Shown: one piece after another, positions 1 to 7,231 of the stretch
How the letters are laid out: the number at the start of each line of letters is the position of its first letter
How positions within the stretch are numbered: the first letter of the stretch is position 1
Origin: an uncultured Eubacteriales bacterium
GTDB taxonomy: Bacteria; Bacillota; Clostridia; Lachnospirales; CAG-274
Direction of reading: 5' to 3'
NCBI GenBank assembly: GCA_905201505.1
Contig: CAJKOJ010000033.1
Location: forward strand, 1-21,100
Length of the DNA: 21,100 nucleotides
Position numbers and translations under genes: made by a program
The notes under the pieces: model-generated
The model's input: only the letters and a program-made list of their open reading frames with translations
Databases searched by the model: none
What the model was told of the DNA's origin: nothing

Positions 1-125
1 CCCATAATAGCTACATATTCTCCTCTTTCTACTGAAAAATTAATATCTTTTAAAGCCTCCACCTTATTGCCGCCAAATCTGGTTGTATATACTTTTTTTA
101 AATTATTTACCTGTAATAACTCCAT
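1..125 (-). CDS. ABC transporter ATP-binding protein, N-terminal part (runs off window)
   Basis: The reverse strand encodes 41 codons from an ATG at 125 down to the window edge. An AGGAGG ribosome binding site lies at 135-140, nine bases from the start. The fragment opens MELLQVNNLKKVYTTRFGG and ends GEYVAIMG, which leads into where the Walker A loop would follow. The TTRFGGNKVEAL stretch is typical of the ATPases of bacitracin/antimicrobial-peptide (BceA-like) and MacB-like transporters, which work with a large FtsX-type permease to detoxify or sense cell-wall peptides. The permease should lie to the left, outside the window. It is on the same strand as thrC, 82 bases downstream, but a strong terminator lies between, so it is probably a separate unit. 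I saw no clear promoter in the gap. Family assignment is good; substrate is unknown. Confidence 0.85.
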   Translation of the reverse strand, partial: MELLQVNNLKKVYTTRFGGNKVEALKDINFSVERGEYVAIM

Positions 126-165
126 TACGGAATACCTCCTAGATTATTTATAATAAAATTTGCAA

Positions 166-206
166 AAAAATAGAGTAACTCAGAAAATCTGAGTTACTCT
201 ATTTTT
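166..206 (-). terminator. Strong terminator after thrC, symmetrical on both strands
   Basis: The arms 166-184 and 188-206 are perfectly complementary over 19 base pairs with a 3-base loop. The core is AGAGTAACTCAGA, flanked by A and T runs, so each strand reads as a stem followed by a T tract. It sits directly after the thrC stop codon and would end thrC transcription before the ABC transporter gene. Confidence 0.9.
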
Positions 207-207
207 A

Positions 208-1674
208 TTATTTTAATTTGTTCTGAACAAAACTTTTAAGCTCATCTCTGCCTATAACGGTTTTATGTAAGATTTCTCTTTTATCAATGCCCTTAATAGG
301 TGCAGGAATGTTTATGCCGCTTACCTTTTCAAGTTCATCGAGTGCTGCAAAAGGTTCAATATCGTTGTATTTGCTGTCAATTGCTCTTAAAACATCTTTT
401 GCAAATTTATATGGGCTTGCTGTTGATACAATAACATTAGGTGTAGTATCATTTGTTTCTGCAACATATTTATCATAAGATGCCTTAGCAACTGCTGTAT
501 GAGTATCCATAACATAATGTGTATTTTCAAACATACCTTTTATAACTGAGAAGGTTTCTTCAACGGTTGCATATTCGCCGGCAAACTCATCTTCAATTTT
601 AAAGTCATAGCTTCCTTTTGTGTTAAGGTCTGTCATCATATTCTTAGTAGATTCAGCGTTGCTTAAATGATACAGCAATCTTTCAAGATTTGAAGAAATA
701 AGAATATCCATTGATGGAGATACAGTTACAACAAAATCTCTGTTCTTAATAGTATAAGAACCGGTTTTGAAAAAGTCATAGAGTACCTTATTGTCATTTG
801 ATGCACAGATTAACTTATTAACAGGAAGTCCCATAGACTTTGCGTAATATCCGGCAAGAATATCACCGAAGTTTCCTGTAGGTACTGTAAAATTAATCTT
901 GTCACCCATATTTATTTTGCCTGCTTTAACCATCTGAGCATAAGCATAAAAGTAATAAACAATCTGAGGTGCAAGTCTGCCTATGTTAATTGAATTGGCA
1001 GATGAAAATACATAGCCGTTATTCTTTAATTCTGCTTTAAGGTCATTATCAGTAAAAATCTTTTTAACTGCAGTCTGAGCATCGTCAAAGTTGCCCTTAA
1101 TACCAACAACACAAGTATTTGCACCTGTCTGTGTAACCATTTGTGCTTTCTGTACAGGTGACACACCGTCTTCAGGGAAGAAAACTATAATTTGTGTACC
1201 ATCTACATCAGCAAAGCCCTCTAAAGCTGCCTTGCCTGTATCACCTGAAGTTGCAGTTAAAATAACAATTTCTTCATTTACGCCGTTTTTCTTTGCGGCT
1301 GTTTTTAACAGGTATGGGAGAATTGAAAGTGCCATATCCTTAAAAGCAATGGTTCTGCCGTGGAAAAGTTCAAGGAAGTTATCGCTGCCTGCTGTGACAA
1401 CAGGTGCAATAATATCTGTATCAAACTTATCATCATAAGCAGAGTTTATGCAGTATCTTAGTTCCTCTTCTGTATAGTCTGTAAGAACAAGCTTTAATAC
1501 CTGATAAGCAAGCTCCTGATAGCTGTATTCTGTAACAGCCTCAAGAGGAAAATCCATTTTAGGCATTTTTTCAGGAACATAAAGACCGCCGTCATCGGCA
1601 ATACCTTTGACAATAGCCTGGCTTGCAGTTACAAGGTTTTTATCTCCTCTTGTACTTTTAAACATAATATCCAT
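208..1674 (-). CDS. thrC: Threonine synthase
   Basis: This PLP enzyme converts O-phosphohomoserine to threonine and phosphate, the last step of threonine synthesis, in the cytoplasm. The 488-residue protein has the N-terminal STRGDKNLVTASQAIVKGI stretch of the long threonine synthase type. The PLP lysine is expected at K112 in GRTIAFKDMAL. SGDTGKAA follows near 143-150, and a glycine-rich PTGNFGDILAGYYA phosphate loop lies mid-protein. Length fits the long bacterial/yeast-type family. The start at 1674 has GAGG nine bases upstream; a second ATG three codons in is less well placed. It is a single gene with its own promoter and terminator. No threonine T-box leader or other thr genes are visible nearby. 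Confidence 0.96.
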   Translation of the reverse strand: MDIMFKSTRGDKNLVTASQAIVKGIADDGGLYVPEKMPKMDFPLEAVTEYSYQELAYQVLKLVLTDYTEEELRYCINSAYDDKFDTDIIAPVVTAGSDNFLELFHGRTIAFKDMALSILPYLLKTAAKKNGVNEEIVILTATSGDTGKAALEGFADVDGTQIIVFFPEDGVSPVQKAQMVTQTGANTCVVGIKGNFDDAQTAVKKIFTDNDLKAELKNNGYVFSSANSINIGRLAPQIVYYFYAYAQMVKAGKINMGDKINFTVPTGNFGDILAGYYAKSMGLPVNKLICASNDNKVLYDFFKTGSYTIKNRDFVVTVSPSMDILISSNLERLLYHLSNAESTKNMMTDLNTKGSYDFKIEDEFAGEYATVEETFSVIKGMFENTHYVMDTHTAVAKASYDKYVAETNDTTPNVIVSTASPYKFAKDVLRAIDSKYNDIEPFAALDELEKVSGINIPAPIKGIDKREILHKTVIGRDELKSFVQNKLK

Positions 1675-1754
1675 AGTTAATTACCTCATTTAAATAATAT
1701 AATAGTTTTTAGTTTATGGGAAGCAAATTAATCTCTGCTTCTTGATAATAGATA

Positions 1755-1783
1755 ATTTTATAATATTTTAATTACTTTGTCAA
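1755..1783 (-). promoter_or_regulatory. thrC promoter
   Basis: On the minus strand, TTGACA (1778-1783) and TAAAAT (1755-1760) are 17 bases apart, a near-consensus housekeeping promoter. The leader to thrC is about 75 bases and holds only a small GAAGCA/TGCTTC hairpin with no T tract, so no attenuator is evident. Confidence 0.75.
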
Positions 1784-1823
1784 TTTATTTAGAAGAATTA
1801 AATATATTTTAAATATAATTTAC

Positions 1824-1852
1824 TTGTAAATAATTTTTCATATTGTTATAAT
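1824..1852 (+). promoter_or_regulatory. nrdR promoter
   Basis: TTGTAA (1824-1829), a 17-base spacer and TATAAT (1847-1852) lie about 33 bases before the nrdR start codon. The spacing is ideal and the -10 is perfect. It is divergent from the thrC promoter. Confidence 0.75.
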
Positions 1853-1884
1853 CAAAATAGAAAATGTCAAAAGGAGGCTATAAT

Positions 1885-2343
1885 ATGAAATGTCCGTTTT
1901 GCGGTAAAATAGATACAAAAGTAATAGATACAAGAACAATGGAGGAAAATACGGTTATAAGGCGTCGCCGTTACTGTGATGAATGCGGGGGCAGATTTAC
2001 GACATACGAAAGGATAGATACAATTCCGCTGACAGTTGTTAAGTCTGACAACAGAAGAGAAACATTTAACAGGGACAAGCTGACCAGAAGCATATTGATA
2101 AGCTGCGGCAAGCGTCCTGTATCAAGAGAACAAATTGACAAGGTTGTAACAGATATTGAAAATTCAATAATTAATTCTGCAAGAAAGGAAGTTCCAAGCA
2201 AGGAAATAGGCGAAATGGTAATGGAAAAACTTAAGGAAATTGATGAAGTTGCCTATGTTAGATTTGCATCTGTTTACAGACAGTTCACAGATGTAGACAG
2301 CTTTATGAGAGAACTTGGAAAGTTGTTAAAGGACAAGAATTAA
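1885..2343 (+). CDS. nrdR: Transcriptional repressor NrdR
   Basis: NrdR is the nucleotide-sensing repressor of ribonucleotide reductase operons. It reads ATP/dATP through an ATP-cone domain. The 152-residue protein starts MKCPFCGKIDTKVIDTR. The zinc ribbon cysteines are C3, C6, C31 and C34, the last pair in YCDECGGRF after an RRRR basic run, and the ATP-cone occupies about residues 47-137. The start at 1885 is chosen because AAGGAGG lies at 1871-1877. An in-frame ATG at 1864 would put the Shine-Dalgarno inside the gene and add seven residues the family does not have. No nrd reductase genes are in the window, so its targets lie elsewhere. Identity is clear. Confidence 0.97.
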   Translation: MKCPFCGKIDTKVIDTRTMEENTVIRRRRYCDECGGRFTTYERIDTIPLTVVKSDNRRETFNRDKLTRSILISCGKRPVSREQIDKVVTDIENSIINSARKEVPSKEIGEMVMEKLKEIDEVAYVRFASVYRQFTDVDSFMRELGKLLKDKN

Positions 2344-2429
2344 ATGTTTAGGAAATTGTACAAAATATGACATAATAGTCTCGGCAATTTGTATATATAA
2401 ACTAAAATTTGTAAATTTGACAAAATAGT

Positions 2430-2458
2430 TTGACAATATTTTAACTAAGTATTATAAT
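2430..2458 (+). promoter_or_regulatory. Hydrogenase operon promoter, with possible Rex operator
   Basis: Perfect TTGACA (2430-2435) and TATAAT (2453-2458) with a 17-base spacer form the strongest promoter in the window. Overlapping the -35 is TTGACAATATTTTAACTA (2430-2447), which resembles the NADH-responsive Rex site TTGTTAAN4TTAACAA at 11 of 14 defined positions. The transcript should begin near 2465, directly before a small hairpin (GGTATAG 2466-2472 with CTATGCC 2478-2484). The promoter call is firm; the Rex site is a guess. Confidence 0.85.
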
Positions 2459-2511
2459 AGGACAAGGTATAGGATTACTATGCCCTCTGATACATAAAGG
2501 AGGATAATGGA

Positions 2512-2754
2512 ATGGAAATTTTTGTGTGTGTAGGAAGCTCATGTCACTTGAAAGGATCAAAGTCTGTAATTGATAAGCTTACTGATTTAATAAAGAAAAA
2601 TGGTATAGACGGTAAGGTTATTTTAAAGGGTTCCTTTTGTATGGGTCAGTGCAGTCATGAGGGAGTTTCTGTTAAAATAAATAATGAAGTTTATTCTGTT
2701 ACTGATGAAGATGTTGAAATGTTTTTCAACAAGAAGATTTTGCCTAATGCTTAA
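2512..2754 (+). CDS. Thioredoxin-like [2Fe-2S] ferredoxin (NuoE/HndA C-terminal type)
   Basis: This is an 80-residue soluble electron-transfer protein with the thioredoxin-like 2Fe-2S fold. The four cluster cysteines are C6, C11, C43 and C47, spaced C-x4-C and C-x3-C. They lie in VCVGSSCHLKGS and FCMGQCSHEGVSV. It is a stand-alone domain, without the helical N-terminal part found in NuoE/HndA subunits. AAGGAGG precedes the start by a normal distance. It is the first gene of the hydrogenase operon, 15 bases before the sensory hydrogenase, and probably exchanges electrons with one of the two hydrogenases encoded behind it. The partner is inferred from position only. Confidence 0.9.
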   Translation: MEIFVCVGSSCHLKGSKSVIDKLTDLIKKNGIDGKVILKGSFCMGQCSHEGVSVKINNEVYSVTDEDVEMFFNKKILPNA

Positions 2755-2769
2755 TTTGGAGGCAGTGTT

Positions 2770-4503
2770 ATGAGCTACATCAAGGTCAGAAAGGCTAATT
2801 GTAAGAACTGCTACAAATGTCTTAAGAATTGTCTTGTAAAATCAATTAAATATGTAAATGAAAAGGTAGAGATAATAGAGGATTCTTGTATTCTGTGCGG
2901 AGTGTGTATGACTACCTGTCCGCAAAAAGCAAAAAAAGTAAATAATGATATTGAATATATTAAAAAATATGTTGAAGATCCTGTAATTACTACTGTGGTA
3001 AGCCTTGACCCCAGTTTTGTTGCTGCCTTTGGTGAAAATGCACCGATTATTTCGCGTGCCTTAAAGGATTTGGGGTTTGATTTTGTCGAAGAAGCTGCTA
3101 TAGGTGCTAAATATGTTACAAAAGAATACTTGAGGCTTATTAAAGAGGGGAAGATAGAAAATATTATTTCTTCTGCCTGTCCAAGTATAAATATGTATGT
3201 GCAGAAGTATTATCCTGACCTTGTTAAGTGGCTTGCTCCGGTTATGTCTCCTGCCTTGGTGCACGGCAGAATTATCAAAGAGCAAAGAGGCAGTGATGTT
3301 AAGGTTATTCACATTACACCGTGTCTTGCTAGAATTAAGGAGTGCAGTGAGAGCGAATTTGTAGATGGTGTTGTAACTTTTGAACAGCTTATGAGATGGT
3401 TTCTTGAAGCTGATATTACTCCTGAGGCAGAGTTGTCTAATGAGCAGGAAGAAAAAGACTTTGACAATGAAGCAGGATACTCAAGAATATATCCTATTGT
3501 AGATGGTATTATATATGATTTGCAGCATCAATATTGTAAGTTTACAGGGACTGAGTACATAGAGGGCTATGACCTTGTGGCAGTAAGCGGACTTGCAAAT
3601 GTGACAAAAATACTTGATGAAATGCAAAAGGGTAATATTAAACATGCGTTTGTAGAAGGTTCTGCTTGTTACGGCGGCTGTGTAAACGGACCATTTATGC
3701 CTAAAATGAGGTCAACAGGCTATAAGGCAAGAATAGAAGTAAAAAAATATGCTGACAGTGCAAAGCATTCAAAGCATTATGATGTGTCAAGTGTTAAAGC
3801 AGAATACAAGCCTACACCTGTACACCAAGATATGCCAAGTGAGGAAGAAATAAGAGCTATATTGGCACAGATAGGAAAGTATTCAAAGGCTCAGGAACTT
3901 AACTGCGGCAGCTGCGGTTATGCCACATGCAGGGAAAAAGCTATTGCAGTTTATCAGAAAAAGGCAGAACTTTATATATGTATGCCGTATATGACAGATA
4001 TTAATCAGGCGATGAGTAATGTTACATTAAGTCTTACACCTAATTACATAATTGCTGTTGACAGTGATATGTATATTAAAGAATTTAATGTAGCGGCACA
4101 AAAGCTTTTTAAAATTACAAGAAATGCAGCTCTTAATCAAAGGCTGTCAAATTTTATTGATACTACAAATTTTGAACAGGTTATTTCAAATAAGAGCAGT
4201 ATATATGATAAAAAGGTGTCCTATCCTGAACTTAACATTGTAACTGAGCAGACAATAGTTTATTCCAGTGAGAGAAATATGGCTATTGCTATTATCAAGG
4301 ATGTTACTCAGGAGGAAAAGGACAATGAGGCTCTTTACAAGAGGAAAGTTGAATCTGTGAAAATGGCTCAGCGAGTTATTGACAAGCAGATGATTGTTGC
4401 ACAGCAGATAGCAAGTCTTTTAGGCGAAACTACTGCTGAAACAAAGGTTACACTTAACAAGCTGAAGAATTTAATTGATGCTGAGGAAATGAACAATGGC
4501 TGA
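2770..4503 (+). CDS. hydS: Sensory [FeFe]-hydrogenase with PAS domain (HydS-like, group C)
   Basis: This 577-residue protein has a modified H-cluster domain fused to a PAS sensor. Domain order: two 4Fe-4S sites (C11, C14, C17, C21 and C40, C43, C46, C50); H-cluster domain about 70-330 with ligand cysteines C137, C185, C300 and C304; an extra Fe-S motif C379, C382, C387, C404 (CGSCGYATC type); PAS domain about 415-512; a charged, probably coiled-coil tail to 577. The proton-relay cysteine before C137 is alanine (A136). The usual MPCxxK lysine is arginine (R188), and the methionine before the last cysteine pair is serine (S298). Loss of the relay cysteine is known in HydS from Thermotoga and marks slow, sensor-type enzymes. 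GGAGG precedes the start. The gene overlaps the phosphatase gene by 8 bases, implying coupled translation. A role in sensing H2 or redox state is inferred from family and context. Confidence 0.9.
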   Translation: MSYIKVRKANCKNCYKCLKNCLVKSIKYVNEKVEIIEDSCILCGVCMTTCPQKAKKVNNDIEYIKKYVEDPVITTVVSLDPSFVAAFGENAPIISRALKDLGFDFVEEAAIGAKYVTKEYLRLIKEGKIENIISSACPSINMYVQKYYPDLVKWLAPVMSPALVHGRIIKEQRGSDVKVIHITPCLARIKECSESEFVDGVVTFEQLMRWFLEADITPEAELSNEQEEKDFDNEAGYSRIYPIVDGIIYDLQHQYCKFTGTEYIEGYDLVAVSGLANVTKILDEMQKGNIKHAFVEGSACYGGCVNGPFMPKMRSTGYKARIEVKKYADSAKHSKHYDVSSVKAEYKPTPVHQDMPSEEEIRAILAQIGKYSKAQELNCGSCGYATCREKAIAVYQKKAELYICMPYMTDINQAMSNVTLSLTPNYIIAVDSDMYIKEFNVAAQKLFKITRNAALNQRLSNFIDTTNFEQVISNKSSIYDKKVSYPELNIVTEQTIVYSSERNMAIAIIKDVTQEEKDNEALYKRKVESVKMAQRVIDKQMIVAQQIASLLGETTAETKVTLNKLKNLIDAEEMNNG

Positions 4504-5674
4504 TAAGGTTTATGTGGACGCAACCTACAAAAGCTTAATTAAATATCATGAGGAGCTATGCGGAGATAATGTTGAAATAGTAAAAAATGATGACAGATAT
4601 ATTGTTGTTTTATCTGACGGATTGGGAAGCGGAGTAAAGGCTAATATTCTTTCTACCCTTACAGCTAAAATTATTTCAACAATGCTTTATGAAGGCTCTA
4701 CTATTGAAGATACGGTTGATACAATAGTTCATCCCCTGCCTATATGTAATATAAGGAAGGTTGCTTATTCTACTTTTATAATATTGCAGATTGATTATGA
4801 TGGGAATGCTTATTTGGTTGAATTTGATTCTCCCGGCTGTATTTTTGTAAGAAACGGCAGACTTGTACCCATTGAGTACAGCCACAGGGAAATAGCGGGA
4901 AAGGCAATAAGAGAAGCCAGATTTAAGGTACAGCCTGATGATGTTCTTACACTTATGAGTGATGGTGTTGTATATGCAGGTATCGGTCACTTGATGAATT
5001 TAGGCTGGACTTGGGAAAATGTGTGTGAGTTTGTATCAAGCCGTGTAAGAGCCGGAATTACTTCGGCCAGACTTACAAATATGCTAAGCGAAACCTGTAA
5101 TCAGCTTTATATGAATAAGCCCGGAGATGACACAACAGTTGCCACAGTAAAAATTGTGCCTAAAAAGGCAGTAAGTCTTTACAGCGGTCCTCCTGTAGAC
5201 CAGGGAAGCGATGAAAGGCTTGTCACAGAATTTATGATGACAGAGGGTAAAAAAATTGTGTGCGGAGGCAGTTCAGCAAATATTGTAAGCCGTGTTCTGA
5301 AAGAACCCCTTACTCCTAGCCTTGAATATGTTGATCCTGACATTCCTCCTACTGCTGTAATACCGAGTATTGACTTGGTTACAGAAGGAGTTATTACCCT
5401 TAAAAAGACTGTTGATATTATAAGAGCTTATGTTGAAAATCCTACAGACAAGGAAATTCTTTTAAAGCTTGATAAAAAGAATGGTGCTTCGTTGATAGCA
5501 AAAATGCTTATTGAGGAGTGTACTCATTTTTATATGTTTATAGGTCAAAAAATTAATCCTGCACATCAGAATCCTGATTTGCCTGTGGATTTAAGTATAA
5601 AAATGATAATAATGGACGAACTTTACAGCCTTATGGTTAAGGCAGGAAAGGTTGTTAAACGAAATTATTACTAA
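4496..5674 (+). CDS. SpoIIE/PP2C-family serine phosphatase with extra C-terminal domain
   Basis: The 392-residue soluble protein begins with a PP2C/SpoIIE phosphatase domain (about 1-222). Metal-binding acidic residues are visible at D41 in LSDGLGSG, D156 in LMSDGVVYAG and D211/D212 in PGDDTTVATVKI. Such enzymes remove phosphate from serine or threonine, often on STAS anti-anti-sigma proteins. Residues about 228-392 form a further domain with CGGSSANIVSRVL near 257-269. I cannot assign it to a named family. There are no membrane segments. The start overlaps the hydS stop (ATGGCTGA). Similar hydS-phosphatase-hydA2 sets are known in Ruminococcus albus and related clostridia, and the phosphatase is thought to relay the HydS signal. 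No kinase or STAS protein is encoded in the window. Confidence 0.9.
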   Translation: MADKVYVDATYKSLIKYHEELCGDNVEIVKNDDRYIVVLSDGLGSGVKANILSTLTAKIISTMLYEGSTIEDTVDTIVHPLPICNIRKVAYSTFIILQIDYDGNAYLVEFDSPGCIFVRNGRLVPIEYSHREIAGKAIREARFKVQPDDVLTLMSDGVVYAGIGHLMNLGWTWENVCEFVSSRVRAGITSARLTNMLSETCNQLYMNKPGDDTTVATVKIVPKKAVSLYSGPPVDQGSDERLVTEFMMTEGKKIVCGGSSANIVSRVLKEPLTPSLEYVDPDIPPTAVIPSIDLVTEGVITLKKTVDIIRAYVENPTDKEILLKLDKKNGASLIAKMLIEECTHFYMFIGQKINPAHQNPDLPVDLSIKMIIMDELYSLMVKAGKVVKRNYY

Positions 5675-5702
5675 TGATTATATTTTTAGGAGGTTTATTC
5701 CA

Positions 5703-7166
5703 ATGGAACAAATTACTGACATTAATCAGATTAAAAATGCGGTGCTTTATAAGGTAGCTGAATATGCTTATGAGGGTACTCTTGAGGATAAAATGGAGAG
5801 TATTCCATATGAACTTACAGATCCTATTGCACCTAGTTTCCGCTGCTGCGTTTACAGAGAAAGAGAAATTTTAAGACAGAGAGTAAGGCTTGCAATGGGA
5901 AGGCTCCCATCCGATTTACACTATGAAAAGTCTGATAATACGCAAATTGTGCATGTTATGAAAGCAGCTTGTGAGGGCTGTCCTATTGATAGAGTAACTG
6001 TAACCAATAACTGTCAGAACTGCCTTGCACAAAAGTGTATGAAAGCTTGTAAATTTGGTGCCATTATACATACTCCTAACGGTGCATATATTGACAAGAG
6101 CAAGTGTAAGAACTGCGGTGCTTGTGTTAAGGCGTGTCCTTATAATGCTATTGTAGATATTGAGAGACCTTGTATAAAGGCCTGTCCAGTAGGTGCTGTA
6201 GATATGGACGAACATGACCTTGCAAAAATTGATGAAGGCAAGTGTATTAACTGCGGTCAATGTGTGTCAAAATGTCCTTTTGGAGCAATTGGTGCAGCTT
6301 CAATGATGACTAATGTAATTAATTCAATAAAAAGTAATCCCGAACATACTTATGCTATGATTGCACCGGCTATTGAGGGTCAGTTTGGTTCTGCAACTAT
6401 TCCTGCTTTAAAGAAGGCTATTATTGATTTAGGATTTAAAAATTGTTATGAAGTTGCTTTAGGTGCTGATGCTGTTGCATGGAGAGAAGCTGAGGAACTT
6501 GTTGAAAACATTGAAAAGGGCAATAAAATGACTACATCATGCTGTCCTGCTTTTTATAATATGATTATGAAGCATTATCCTGAAGTAAAGGACAAGGTTT
6601 CTACAACAGGTTCACCTATGATTGCTTCTGCAAAGGCTATAAGAGCTATGGACCCACAGGCTGATGTTGTGTTTATAGGACCATGTATTGCAAAGAAAAA
6701 TGAAGTTGTTTCAAGATATATGGGCGAGATAAGTGCTGCAATGACATTTGATGAGCTTGCTGCAATGTTTGCTGTTAAAAAGATTGATCCTGAGAAATAT
6801 GAAGGTGACGAACAGCTTGCTACACGTTACGGAAAAGGCTTTGCAAGAAGCGGCGGTGTATCAGCGGCTGTTATGAAGGTTGTTGAAGAAAAGGGTCTTG
6901 ATATGAAGCCTAAAGCAAGAGTATGCAATGGTGCTGCAGAATGTAAGGTTGCTTTGCAGCTTTTAAAACTTGGCAGACTGCCTGAAGATATTATTGAAGG
7001 TATGTGCTGTGAGGGCGGCTGTGTAAACGGACCTATGCGTCAGTATGAACTGATTGACAGTAAAAAGGTATTTGATAAAAATGTCAATGTTGAAAATACG
7101 GAAATTATAAAAACAAGTAAGGAAAACGGGTACAATGATATAAACATTCATGTACACAATTTATAA
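5703..7166 (+). CDS. hydA2: [FeFe]-hydrogenase, catalytic, ferredoxin-type (HydA2-like)
   Basis: The 487-residue protein catalyses reversible H2 formation from protons and low-potential electrons, probably from ferredoxin. The N-terminal half holds several 4Fe-4S sites: C104/C107/C112/C116, C135/C138/C141/C145 with C157/C161, and C181/C184/C187/C191, plus C90/C93. The H-cluster motifs are complete: TTSCCPAF (relay C280, ligand C281), GPCIAKKNE (C328, K331, E334) and EGMCCEGGC (M434, C436, C440). It is therefore expected to be active, unlike the HydS-like protein upstream. The start is set by AGGAGG at 5688-5693. An in-frame ATG at 5652 lies inside the phosphatase gene and lacks a site. It is last in the operon, followed by a terminator. 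The maturases HydE, HydF and HydG are not in the window. Confidence 0.94.
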   Translation: MEQITDINQIKNAVLYKVAEYAYEGTLEDKMESIPYELTDPIAPSFRCCVYREREILRQRVRLAMGRLPSDLHYEKSDNTQIVHVMKAACEGCPIDRVTVTNNCQNCLAQKCMKACKFGAIIHTPNGAYIDKSKCKNCGACVKACPYNAIVDIERPCIKACPVGAVDMDEHDLAKIDEGKCINCGQCVSKCPFGAIGAASMMTNVINSIKSNPEHTYAMIAPAIEGQFGSATIPALKKAIIDLGFKNCYEVALGADAVAWREAEELVENIEKGNKMTTSCCPAFYNMIMKHYPEVKDKVSTTGSPMIASAKAIRAMDPQADVVFIGPCIAKKNEVVSRYMGEISAAMTFDELAAMFAVKKIDPEKYEGDEQLATRYGKGFARSGGVSAAVMKVVEEKGLDMKPKARVCNGAAECKVALQLLKLGRLPEDIIEGMCCEGGCVNGPMRQYELIDSKKVFDKNVNVENTEIIKTSKENGYNDINIHVHNL

Positions 7167-7173
7167 TTAAAAG

Positions 7174-7220
7174 GCTGTATGTAAACTGGATTAGAAAATC
7201 AGTTTGCATACAGCTTTTTT
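7174..7220 (+). terminator. Terminator of the hydrogenase operon
   Basis: GCTGTATGTAAACTG (7174-7188) pairs with CAGTTTGCATACAGC (7200-7214), 15 base pairs with one G-T, followed by six T. It lies between convergent hydA2 and recD2. On the reverse strand the stem is followed by a shorter TTTTAATT, so it may serve both. Confidence 0.9.
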
Positions 7221-7231
7221 AAAAGAAAAAA

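Noticed and set aside
1675..1754. T-box leader for thrC
   Set aside because: The transcript leader is too short, and there is no T-box GGTGG-type sequence or terminator before the gene.
5652..5702. Upstream ATG for the catalytic hydrogenase
   Set aside because: It sits inside the phosphatase gene without a Shine-Dalgarno, while 5703 follows AGGAGG at nine bases.
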